A stretch of 64,000 nt of DNA from contig VFFE01006711.1 of assembly GCA_008921705.1 (NCBI GenBank), positions 193,172-257,171 on the forward strand, read 5' to 3'. Shown one piece after another: positions 28,301 through 40,300 of this stretch (position 1 is its first letter; the number at the start of each line of letters is the position of its first letter). Below the pieces are notes generated by a model that worked only from the letters and a program-made list of their open reading frames with translations, did not search any database and was not told where the DNA came from. This DNA comes from Burhinus oedicnemus (taxonomy: Eukaryota > Chordata > Aves > Charadriiformes > Burhinidae). The position numbers and the translations under genes were made by a program.

Positions 28301-31300
28301 ACTTAAATTACAGACCTGCCTGATAGGTTTAGTTCTTACACTAAAACATCAGAGTTCAGGCATCGTGAGAAACTGTCCTGACAAACCATGGGGAGGCAGA
28401 AGGCAGATACTGAATGTGATTAGACTCTGTTGGCTTTGTGTGTTACTACTCAGCAGTTCAGACAGACGATCATGCAAGTGCCAGTTCTGAAATACACATA
28501 CATTTGCACCCTTAGGCCAACTAACTTGGCTTTATCATCGAGATGAGGTAGGCTTGGTTAGCTAACAAATAATAAATTTGAATGAATTTTTAGTTCATTT
28601 TGAATTCCTGTGGAAAATGCGGATTCACTATGCAAAGTCTGTGCAGTGCATCTCTGCATCTTTAGGGGCCTAGATATCTACCAGGCATGGATTTACTGGA
28701 AATATTGTGGGGATTTTAGGTTCCCTATTAACATAAGCTGGTATAGCTTGATGCTAAATACTGTCATGCACTTATAATCATATGCCTTCATAGATCCATA
28801 ATTCAAACTGCAGCTGAATCCACCCTTCTTGATAGGCTGAGAGAGTTGGGGTTGTTCAGCCTGGAGAAGAGAAGGCTCTGGGGAGATCTTATAGCAGCCT
28901 TCCAGTGTCTGAAAGGAGCCTACAAGAAAGCTGGTGAGGGACTTTTTACAAAGGCATGTAGTGATAGGACGAGGGGTGATGGCTTCAAGCTGAAAGAGGG
29001 TAGATTTAGAATACATATTAGGAAGAAGTTTTTCACTATGAGGGTGGTCAGGCACTGGAACAGGTTGCCCAGGGAAGTTGTGGAGGCCTCATCCCCGGAG
29101 GTGTTCAGGGCCAGGCTGGATGGGGCTTTGAGCAACCAGGTCTAGTGGGAGGTGTCCCTGCCCATGGCAGGGGGGTTGAAACTGCATGATCTTTAAGGTC
29201 CCTTCCAACCTAAACCATTCTGTGATTCTTTGAGATAAATCCCATGTCAGATCCTGTGGAAGTAGGAAGCAAGCACAGCTCCCTTTTAACACAAACCCAC
29301 ACTGACATCGTAGCTCACTATTAGACAATGGTATTAAATGAATAAAAAAGTGGTAAGACTTTTCCATGGCTCTGGCCACAGTTATTTTTTTCCACAAGGA
29401 CAAGTGCAGAACAAAGGTGACTATAATCACAGATACCTCGATTCCACCCCATTTAACGTCTGAAAAGTTTGCAAAGCACAGCATACAAACCCGCAAGTAG
29501 CATTTTCAGTTTCTGTCGGGTTGACCTTAACGTGAAGCTGTTAGTGTTAAGGAAGTCCTGTGGTTACATGTTAAGTCATCTCTTGATTTTTAGAAGGTAG
29601 GAGCATGGCAATCACTCATTTGACTTAACTGGTTATTTCTGTATCTTAAACCAGTGGGATTTTAATAATTTCACATGCATTTACAGTTCTTTCATGACAG
29701 TACGTTTGTCAGGTCTGTATTCAAACTGCAAACTTCCTTAAGGGATTTCTCGTCCTTTGATTATTACCTGTACTGCAAATAATCTTAGGTAAGGGAATTT
29801 ACCGTGAGCTTTGAGCAGGCATACAGAACTTCTGGAATGAATGCCTATCTGTCCCTAATTGCAGAGAGGACTTGCAATCCTACTTGACTAATACAAATAG
29901 GATTCCAGTTTAAATCAGTAAAGGTGGCTAGGGTAAAACCACCATTGGTGAAAGCCAGATGATAGGCTGCTTCATACTGATAAAACAATCCCTGCTGGTA
30001 AATGCTCCACTCTTTTTTTTGATAGGTACATTATCTATTTCACCTGAGTTCTTTTCAGGCAAGCAGGCACAAAATATCATCAATATATGCAAATTCCAAT
30101 TCCCAGTTACCAGGCAATGACTCGGCTAGCTGATTGCAGTCTAAAGCTGATGCCTTCCCTGTCTCCAGATTTTGCTATACTGGCTCGTGCTATGGCAATC
30201 CAATTGATGCTAATGCTTGTTGATTGCTACAAAGCCTGTTGTGCCAAATTGTAGGCAGCAATTTGTTGTCAGCATGAGTGTTCTGCGTGCAACAGCCTGT
30301 AGCCAAGGAATTCATTAGATTCCAAGACTGTGGAGGTGAACGGGTGGCTGGTGCATCTGTAGAGAGATATGGAACAGCAATTCATGTCATTTACTGGGAT
30401 GATATTTCTGTAGGGCCTTAATGAGCCAGACGATTTGCAAGCCTGAAAACGACACTGTGAAACTTCTGTGCTTAGAACTATTTCTGCTGTGGAAAATCCT
30501 ATGATTTCATTCTCCTGACTTTGAGAAATATGATCCAAGTGTAGTCAAACCTAGTTAAGTCAAGCTTGGCTTGTCCAGATGTGCAGGTACTAATAGGAAC
30601 CAAAATTATGGCATGAGTCTAAATGCATGTATAGTAAGAAATCCCAGACTGACGCTACTGCATCAAATTGGACTGTGGGTACTGATCCCCTCTGAGGCAG
30701 ATTTCACTGCATTATTTTGTTTTGTTTTCACCTAACTGATTACAGAACTGTGTGTGTACAGTGTTACTGCTTTTTAATTAGTGACACATGATAACTTAGG
30801 AATACAGTTCTGCAGAGTGTTGACAAATGAATTACAAAAATACAGAAGTCCCACTTGTATGTAAATATTTGTTTTCTCTAAGTAAATCAGAACTATGTTA
30901 TTCTTCATTATAAAGTGTATTCCACAGCTATAGCGTTCTTATTCCAGCAACGATGATTAGAGAAGCCCATGGCAGTGGGAGAATAGGCTGGCTGATGCTT
31001 CCAAGGCAATTAAGCAACGTTCAGTCACTAGCATCTGAGTAAATAGATTGATGAAAATTCAGTCAAAAAGCTGAGGAAAAGACCATTTAGGTCATCTATT
31101 TCATTGCTGTTTCCTAGAGTATGTTCTCAGTTACTTGTAGATCTCCCAAGCACCACAGTGGACAAAATGTTCCTTTGGAACAGTTGTGCAGTCTAGTAGA
31201 TATTTAGGAGTTTTCCCAAGTGATACGCAGCTTTAATTTTCTTTTGCTTAATGTCATCTTTTTAATTTCTCCTTTTTTAGATTACCTCAAAACATTTTTT

Positions 31301-34300
31301 TTTCTTGATTCAGAAGGAAAAGTTGCAGTCAGGAGTAAAAAACAGTGACAAAATTCTTCTCCGTATTCCACTTTTGATAACGAGTATAAGAAATTTAACA
31401 AAAATAAATTATGAAAGTTTCTCTCCTTGTTTTTTCTTTGTCTCATATCTTAGATCAGTATCAGACTTCTTAAATTGTGTAATAGTGTGTCCTGGTTCCA
31501 GCTGGGAAAGAGTTAATTTTCTTTCTAGTGATTGCTTTGAAAGGACTATCAATAATGCACATTGTTTTAGTTGTTGCTAAGCAATGTGGATACTTTTCAA
31601 GGACTCTTTACAGCTTCCCATAGAAGCTGAGAAGGAGCATAGGCAGAACAACAGAATATCCAATGGAATATTCTGTACCATAGATGTTATGCTCAGTATA
31701 TAAATGGAGGTTTGGCTGGGGGCAGGGAGGGTAGAAATCCATGATCAGTGCTTGGGAAGGTACCAATTCACAGGGCAGTGAGAGTGACTTGTGTTATTAT
31801 TATTTTTATTTTTCTGTTATTATTCTATTAAACTGTCTTTATCTCAATGCACAAGGTTTTTTTTTCCTTTCCCTTTCCCCCTCCTTTTCTTCCTCTTCTC
31901 CCTGCCCTTTTGCGGGGAAGGGGGAGAACTCTGTGGTCCTAGCTGCTGGCTGGGGTTAAACCACAACATCACAATTCATTAAATTTTTGGTTTAAGCCAT
32001 CATGCTTTGGTCCAGAAAGAAAAAGACATTTGAAAAAAGTCTTCATAACATTACACATTCTTCTTGTTGTTAATATTATTCTACAAATATCATTGATCGC
32101 GCTGCTGCCTATTAGTAGATGCTGAATCCAGTAGCCTGATAGAGGTGAGCTCTGTGTCCCCAGGCAGCAGCAAGGTTGAGTATTTGTTCCTGATAGGCAC
32201 ACATATGCACGTACACACAGTACATACATGTATATGTACATGGCTGGCGACACACATCAGCACAAACAGAAAACACACCACTCACACAAACACCAGTTGC
32301 CTCATCCTGTACCCCTCTCTGGTTGATGAATATGAAATCCCATTTGTGGAAAATATGTACACTGTACACATACATACAGTATTGATCCTACCAGTACCTG
32401 GTCTTTAGACACCCAGGTCTGTCCAGTATCTGGCCCCTGGATGCCTTGTCTCCCCAGTTGCTGACAACTGGACGTCCTCAGTTGCCTTATGCATAGACAT
32501 ACACACATGTAACAGGTCTCCTCATGAGCAGGTCCAGACCTATATGACTTTACACCACTAGCCATTCCCCAAGACCTCTTGGTCTCTCCAATAACCAATT
32601 CACAGACCTAGTATCCAGCCCAGATTTATGACCACATCAGCACCTAGCTCCCAAGTCCTTTATCCTGCTCGCTGGCTTGTCTAGCTTGGTGCTTACCTGC
32701 ACAATATGCACACATTCCAGCCACTCCAGTTGCTGGCAGTGCGGGCACACGGACCCCTGTAACCTGTGGTCTGAGTCCAGTTGCTGAGACATAGACCACC
32801 ACACACACGCATAAAGGAAACAAATAGCCCTTCACCCAGGAAAACAGAAACGAAGATGTCAGATACTCTTCCTTGGCAGTAACCCCGCTCAGTGATCTGT
32901 AAAATGATCTGGAGAGAGCCTTGCCCGTTGATGATCTGGTAAGTCTCGCCCCAGCCATAGGCTGATGGCTCTCCAGTGACAGCCTTGGGAGGACCTGGGG
33001 CAGGGGTTCCACTGGTGCTGACCAGGCTAATGAGGTTCCTCTGCCTCTTGTTTTTCCTCTCTGCTTCTTTACATATAGAGAGATGAGCCTTTAATCCATC
33101 ATTTAATGCTGCCCTAATCCTCCTTTCTTAGAATATCAGGCTACTTGATACCAAGACATTAAAGATAATAAGCAAAAAAAGTTCTTTGCAAAGAAGTGCT
33201 ATTTTAATATCAAGGATCATGTTGCAACTGGAATATCAGAATGGAGTTGGTGGACTCTGTATAGCAGTTCTCAGAAATGGAATCCCATTAACTTCTCCAT
33301 TATGGGCTATGGAGAAAGCTTAGTAAAAGGAATAGGAATGATTTTCCAACCAAAGAGTCCTCATTACCAACAACTGGAGAGTAAACCCACATGTGAACAG
33401 AGTACTGATTAAAGAGGTTTTTTGTTTGTTTATTTGTTCCACAATAACAATTTTTATAGAGTCTTTGTTTACTTGGAATCAAAACCATTTTGAACTGGTG
33501 TTTATTTTTAGTGGAACCAAAGCAAATTTAGTCATAGCTAAACCCAAACTGGGACAAAAGATTACAGTTTGACTCATTGTTTCTAACACATGATTTTTGG
33601 TAGCATTTCCTCTTCCAAACAAAAATAGAATTGAAGATCACAGCCTTCCTTTCCATTACTAAATACACTGTAAATGCCTTCATTTGGGAGCTTTCTTAGG
33701 TCTGTAAGTTTTCCTCTACAGCTCGTGTGATATAGTTTCCAAACACAATTGACTATTTAGCACTTCACTTTTCTAAGATACAACTGAGACAGCAGTGATT
33801 GAACATAGCGTGAATCTCTGGCTTTTATTATATTTGACTCTAGAGTTGAACCTGAGAATTACTGTTAGGCTGTGGAGGGAGAACAGATAATGTAATAGCT
33901 CATGAACTACCTGGTCTGGTTCTGCTTGTTTATACTGGGACATACGTAAGGTAACTCTTCTGCCCCCCAAAAAAAAAGCTAAAGTGGGATGAAGAATCCA
34001 TTGTCGTATCAATAAAAAAATCAGAAATCCTGATAAACAGATTGAGAAACATCAAAACTTGTATCAATAGTAGAGAGCATGAGCTAATACCTGTATTTGT
34101 TCTTTTGGTTTTTTATGTAACTGTTTCTTTTAATGCTAAAACAGTGATTATGGATATGAACGTCACAGCAATGGGCAGTGTTTACCAGCATTTTGGTATA
34201 ACCCGTCTTCCTTGTCGAAAGATTGTAGCCTTGGACAGAGTTATCTCAACAGCACTGGGTAAGTGACACACCAGACTTTATTTAGCTAGAGCACCTGTAT

Positions 34301-37300
34301 GGACTTTAACCCAATGACAACTACAGATTGCATTTATGTAGGTGTCTCAAAGCTGGCTGAAGCCTTTGGGACCTCTTCTTCACTGAGTTTGTTAGTGTGC
34401 ACAGTCTGGCCCTCCAGATCTCCATCATGTATGGTCCAGACCTTTCCCTGAAAAATTATGCCTTAAAGAAACTTGGGGGGAAAACTGTAAGGCAAAGGCC
34501 AAATCATTAAAGTCACGGAAGAGACTCCTCAAAGATAGGCAATTTGCTGTTTTCTTCAACTCTCTTATTTCTGTAGCTCTTGAGGGTTGCATCTTTAGAG
34601 AGAGTTGCCTCACAACTGATAAGAATTGGAGAGCATGTGAGAAGAGCTGTTAAACTACACCTAACAGTATAATAACAGAATACAATTCCATACTGTATGT
34701 TTATATCATTTATTTATAACTTTATAGTTATTTAACATGTAATATAGATCATCATATAATTTTTATGTTTTAGGCAATTTGTTCATACATGATATATAGG
34801 TGTGCTATGCAGGAAAATATTATGTGCCATTAACAACAGTATTAACTACTTGTATATTAGGCATGTGAGGATGCTTGGCTGAGACAAATACTAAAATACA
34901 TTTGGGAATCTGTTTTCTTCCAATCTCCTTAGTGTAAAGAATCCTCAAAAATGCCTTCCTATTCCCAGTTAACCCTGTTATGCTCCCTGTCAGCATCTTG
35001 CACAGATCTCATTTCCTTTGCAGATACCGCAAAGTTGTTTCTAATAACTGCACGGATGGTGTGAGAGAACGGTACACAGCAAAACCACAGCAATGTCCTG
35101 GCAAAGCCCCCCGGGGCCTTCGCATAATCACATCTGATGGCAAACTGACAGCTGAACAAGGACACAATGTCACTTTCCTAGTGCAACTGGAAGAGGTAGG
35201 CTCTATTTTTATGTTTCATCCCAGTCTCCATGGGTGTATTTGAGTCTGATTCGTGCCAGACAAAAGTTTGGAAAGTGGTGAAGAGGTGAACCAAGGGAAT
35301 GTGGGATAAAGTCAGTCAGCTCCATGATGTAGCTGGGGTGGAGTTTGCTCTAAAACGTACTGGGTGATGTGTGGAGTTGATGAGACTGGAAGAGTATTGT
35401 GGTGCATAGGGTAATAGCTGGGAGAAGTTTGACAAAAACTGGGAATTGGTTTGTTTTGGGAATTCCACAGTAGAACTGGAGAGTGCAGGTTTGAATCCTG
35501 ATCCCCCACCCTTACCTGTGCTTTTGAATTCTTGCTGTGTTTGAAACTGAATTTCCAGTTTTACTTGCGACTCACTTTCAACCAAACATGGCTAAAAGTG
35601 GATGTGCAGATCTGTGTCCATCACACAAGTTGGTACATAATGTTTAGGCATTTGTGGATGAAATCTCAAGATGTCATCATCAGCATTAAGTCTGAAATTG
35701 ATTGCAAATGTGTTACTGATTCAGACTCTGATCAGAGCCTGTGTTTTCGTTACACCTGTAACTTGGTATGTCACTGTTCTGCTCCCTCCATTTCTGAATC
35801 TTTAGAAAAAAAAATTTTAAATCTTTTTCCCTGGTTCTTTTTTTTTCTCAGGACTTCTTTATCTATGTTTAATTGTAGGCTCCTAAATAATAAAATTTGC
35901 AAAGTAACTGTTTTCCCTTTTTCTGTAATCCAGTTTGATTTCTTTACACTTATACCATTTTTTCCTGTGTAGCTGGCCAATAAATCCTAAACCAGCTATG
36001 CTTTTATACTAGGGCACAATGTACATCCCTTTATAACTTAGGGCGTTCATGGAAATTACTTCTGGTCCTCTCCATAGTAAATGTCATCTGTAGTGTGGAA
36101 AGAGAAATGAGGATGACCTCTGGAGCTGAGTTTTGTATGGGGTGTGTTGGGGTTTTTACATCTCTATTATTGATGCTTTCCCCAGCAAACAGGTGTCCTG
36201 ATTTGTAAAGGCAATAACATTTAATAAAACATATCTAACCTGAAGCAGCTGTTTGACCATTTTCTCCAAAATGTGGTCACTTTATTTCAGTAGTGGCAGT
36301 TATACAATGTTGCTACTGTAGATGCTCTCGTAACAGTATAAACATATAATTTCATCTGGAGAAATTATTGATTTCTCTGTTTAAAGATGAAGAATAAAAA
36401 GTCCAAAACAATATTCAAAGTCTTCAGGCTTTAAAAAAAAAAAAAAAAATCAAGAAAGGTGTTCTTATACCCTCCCAAAAAAGCATTCATTGCATCGCCT
36501 TTCTATTCTCAGCAAAGTTTTAAAACAAATTGAGAGAAGGAGATAGGTAATCTGAAAATTCAGTCACAAAACTATCAAAGAATTATGCCAATAGTCTGAG
36601 GGAGAGACAATCACCCACAGGGTGGGAAACTCAGGACAAATGGCCCTGCTTTTCCTTCTGTGTTTCAACTCACATATCCTCTAGGGGTGCCCTGACCACT
36701 CTGTCATACAGGGATCTGCTGTGAATTCTCTTGTCTTTTTTATTGATCCTGATCTTTTTTGATAACCCTGCTTCAGTATTCACCAGAGTCTGGAAGCAAC
36801 ACCTTCTCCATTAGGAGATGGTGTCTTTCTCATGCTGTGTATCAGGGAGTAAGTAAAGTATGTTTTGATGAGTCAGTGTCTGAGGAGATCTAAAGGGGGG
36901 CCTTCTTTCAGTATATCTGCTAAGGAGGAGGTTAGGAATTGTTCTGAGGGCTGAAACAGTATTGATCAACCTCCAGCCTTTCTGATTACTCTCCCTGCTA
37001 GATGAATCTTGACCTCCTGTTCCTAGATTTGTTAATATAAAGAGTTTACAGAGCAACCAACAAAACTTTTGGGTGAATTTGACCTAATCTGACAATGACT
37101 TTGGGCTGATATTCCAGCAAAAGAAATATTCAACAAAGAAGAAAATTTTCCCAGCTTTATGCAAGCTATAGGAGAATAAACTGTGGTTGTAGCAGCATAA
37201 TAATACACTAAAGCATTTACTGAATTAACTGTTTCAGTAACAAAAATCACACCACTCGCTAGAAAAGTTAAACAACATAGCAAAAGAACAACCACCCTTT

Positions 37301-40300
37301 TATAGAACAGATAGTGATTTCACAGGATCACAGCATAATTGAGGTTGGAAGGGATCTCTGGAGATTGTTTAGTCCAACCCAATTTCTCAAAGGGAAGTTT
37401 CTTTCCCTTGCAAACAAGGCAGAACTATCGCAAAACAAGAACTTCCCGTTTTCTGTTTAGTTCTGCCCTGCACAGGTATACAGCATAGTACAACCCAGGA
37501 TGTTCAACATCCACAAAACCTGTGCCACTCAATTCTTGCTGAAGAGAAGCCATCAGGCAAAATAAAAAAGGCTGGATAAGTCTGTGTATGCATGCGCACT
37601 TTTTCCCAATGGCATATGAAGAAAATGTGTCCTATTCAACCGTTGTGCCCTGAAATGGTGGCCAGTATTTTTAAGTGCTTCACGCTGGTGGGGACTCTTC
37701 CCATAGCTTGTGTCACGCTTAGTATCTTTTCAGATGTAAAAAACCAGCAGCCTTTGCTTATATTGTAGTCACTTTGCATCTTAACATCTCCTGTATCCCT
37801 CTGAGACTGCTTGAAGACTTCAGATCTGCAGAGCTATTCCATACGCTGCAGCCTCCCAGCTCTCTTTTTTCGTGCCTATATTCCATGTGACCTGTAGGAA
37901 AAGAAAAAGGTAAGAGGCTGGTGAGCCAACGCAGTAGACTTTGTTAGAGATTTGCACTTCTATTATCTTTACAGGGCTTTCTGCTCCATCTAAGGACACA
38001 CCTGCGTCAGAAAAGAAGAACAAACTGCAGAGGCAGGCTTACTGGAGGCCTTCAAAAGTCACTGCATATCTGTAGTGGAGGGGTTTGCTAAGAGGGGAGG
38101 GAGAGGCAAATGGAAGCAGTAAAAAAGTGTTTTCGGTCAGGTATGGGATTCGGGGGCAGGAACCACAGTGCAGGGCTTTCTTGTAGAGCCTGCTTGTGCC
38201 TGTGGCGATGCTGAGGGCCAGGACTGTGTCATTCTGACAATGACACAATGTCAGTAAAAGATGTCTGAAGAGAAAAACAAGGGCGAGGCATTCAGAAGTG
38301 TTCTACTATTGAAGAAGACACAGAAGGAAAATAATCACTGAAGTCTGTGCAAGTGAAGAAGGGGCAGGCACCAAAACCAGTGTAGAGCATTGCTGATTTC
38401 TGAGGGCTAGGATTCTCTGACCCTGACTCACATGAAATCTTCCTGTGAAGCATTTATATCTGGCAGCATATAATAGCATTAAAACCAAAAACAACCAGTA
38501 ATTCATATTTAAATGATCTGAATGTAGGAATGCGTTCCGAAGTGGTCTAACTTTCACGTCACCTTTTAGGACTTCTTAAAAACCGTTTGCAAAGTCACCT
38601 TGCATTAGTATCTTTGGTTCCGTTATTGGAAGGGTTTGTCCAGGTTAATTCTCCTAGTAATCTGGGTATAATCATCCTGATAGTCTTACTGGGTGACAAC
38701 AGGCAGGAAGCATCAATATTTCATTTTATAATTAGCATATGTCCCATTGTACAAAGCATTATGGAAGTGGTTAGTAAAGAGACCACCATACTTACGCTGG
38801 TAATTTTGTTCTTAAATTTCCATTGAGCTAAGCAGAATAACAACAGCATCTCTGTCCCTAAATAGCAGCACAGGAGAAAACTAGTTATGCTTAAAAGCAA
38901 ATTTTCCCAGTGCCTCAAAGTGCTGCCAGTTTAAAGGTTAATGCTTGGTCCTGGCCTGGGCTGTGTGCACAGACCCATGGCTGGTACCTCTCACGCTGCA
39001 GCATTCAACAACAGAGTTTGTTTCTCAACCTAAACAACCCGAATCCTTAGTTTATTTTTGCTCAGCAACAAAAGAAACTTAAAAACAAAAATTACAAAGC
39101 CATTTTTCCTACTGAAGTTCTTCAACCCAATCTCCCTGACATATTTTGCTGTGTTGTAGAAAATAGAGGAATTTTATTAAATGGGTGTTGTTTCTGCACG
39201 CCTTCCTCATCATATGGATCTCTTGCCTGTCACAAACCCAATTGTTGTTTGTGTGTTTGAGTTATTCGTATGAACGTGAGACACTTGTGCTTGCTGTACT
39301 GCTTCAGCTGAGACACTGAAAGCTGCAGCCTCCGGAACAACGCTGTTCAACACAATGGCTTTCAAACTTTTTTCATCTGATTGCTCATACATCTTTGCTA
39401 AGGAAATGGATGGTAAAGACATTCAGGGCAGAAAGGTTCAGGGCTTTGGCTGTTTCATTACAGATAATTCACAGAGAAACTGCTTCCTCTAATTTATTTT
39501 TCATCTTGATAAAATGACAGCCAAAAGTCTTTGACTTTCCAGGTCTGCCTCAGTTCTCACTTGACAAAGTCATTCCACTGGGAGTAGATTCGGCTTACTT
39601 TTGACTACTTGCTGCTGCTATATGATGTTTGGATTAGACTAATACGTGGGGAAAGCTCATTTGTTTCTACAGTTCAGGGCATGGGCTAGAATTCAGGCAA
39701 TCTGAACTCATTCCTGAACTGCGCTCTGAGTTCTTTCTGCATGACCTTGAGTAAGAAACTTAACCTTTCTGCTTTTTTATTCCCTCATTTGAAAATAGAG
39801 CTTTGCTTTCTCCCTCATGCCCTCCATACCTTTCATTTATGTGCTGAATGCTCTTAAGGCCAGAGAACTCTCTCTTACCACGTGAATATACAAATGGAGC
39901 CCTTTAGGAAAAAGACCACTGTGGTTTTCTGTAGTGACAATGTTAATAAATGGCTGTACAAGGTACGTTGTGTCTCAGGTGCATTCAGTGAGCTTGGGGA
40001 TGCTGCTGGGGGGACAAAACTATTAGCATTTCCTTCCACAGCACTGTTGTTCGGTGCAATTCAGCTTTCAACTCAGCGGAAGTCTCCAAAGACAAGCTTA
40101 GCATTAGGATTGTTTTGATTGTTGATGTACCCAAATTAAAGATGCAAAGCTAGTAGTACTTAAAAGCATAGTCTGTATTTTTTTGTGGTATCCTACTGTG
40201 TTTCCTCTTTTGATATCACAAGTTAGTTAGTAATGATTACAGAAATATGAAACCTTCATCCTAACTTTCAATGCACATGCTGAATCATGGCTGTTTATCT

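Larger units (their letters stand above)
31488..31968 (+). mobile_element. Solo LTR of an avian endogenous retrovirus (probably ERVL-type)
   Basis: A 481-bp segment starting TGTCCTGGTTCCAGCTGGGA and ending in GGCTGGGGTTAAACCACAAC plus A, that is TG...CA ends. Inside are a TATA box (TATATAAA, 31697-31704), a poly-A signal (ATTAAA, 31827-31832) and a pyrimidine-rich 3' part. The whole matches a common Neoaves LTR as I remember it. No gag, pol or env remains were recognised beside it, so it is a solo LTR. The 5-bp flanks (31483-31487 and 31969-31973) do not match, which fits age or slightly misplaced ends. Confidence 0.8.
24638..34144 (+). other. SORCS1: Intron 9 (9.5 kb)
   Basis: This is the second longest intron seen. 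It holds an AT dinucleotide palindrome at 25001-25024, a GC-richer patch near 27660-27830, a CR1 copy at about 28835-29232, an LTR at 31488-31968, and a repeat-like CA-rich segment at about 32140-33070. No other exon or RNA gene is recognised. The acceptor at 34141-34144 is ACAG after a weak, interrupted pyrimidine tract. Confidence 0.75.

Noticed and set aside
32644..33012. 122-codon minus-strand open frame
   Set aside because: Falls in the CA-rich repeat-like segment and shows no recognised protein family.
31488..33070. LTR plus following segment as one longer provirus
   Set aside because: No primer-binding site, gag, pol or env similarity and no second LTR copy could be seen, so only a solo LTR is supported.
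35532..35972. 146-codon open frame in intron 11
   Set aside because: Phe/Ser/Cys-rich translation of T-rich intron with no domain and no similarity to the SORCS1 product; frame is not joined by splice sites.
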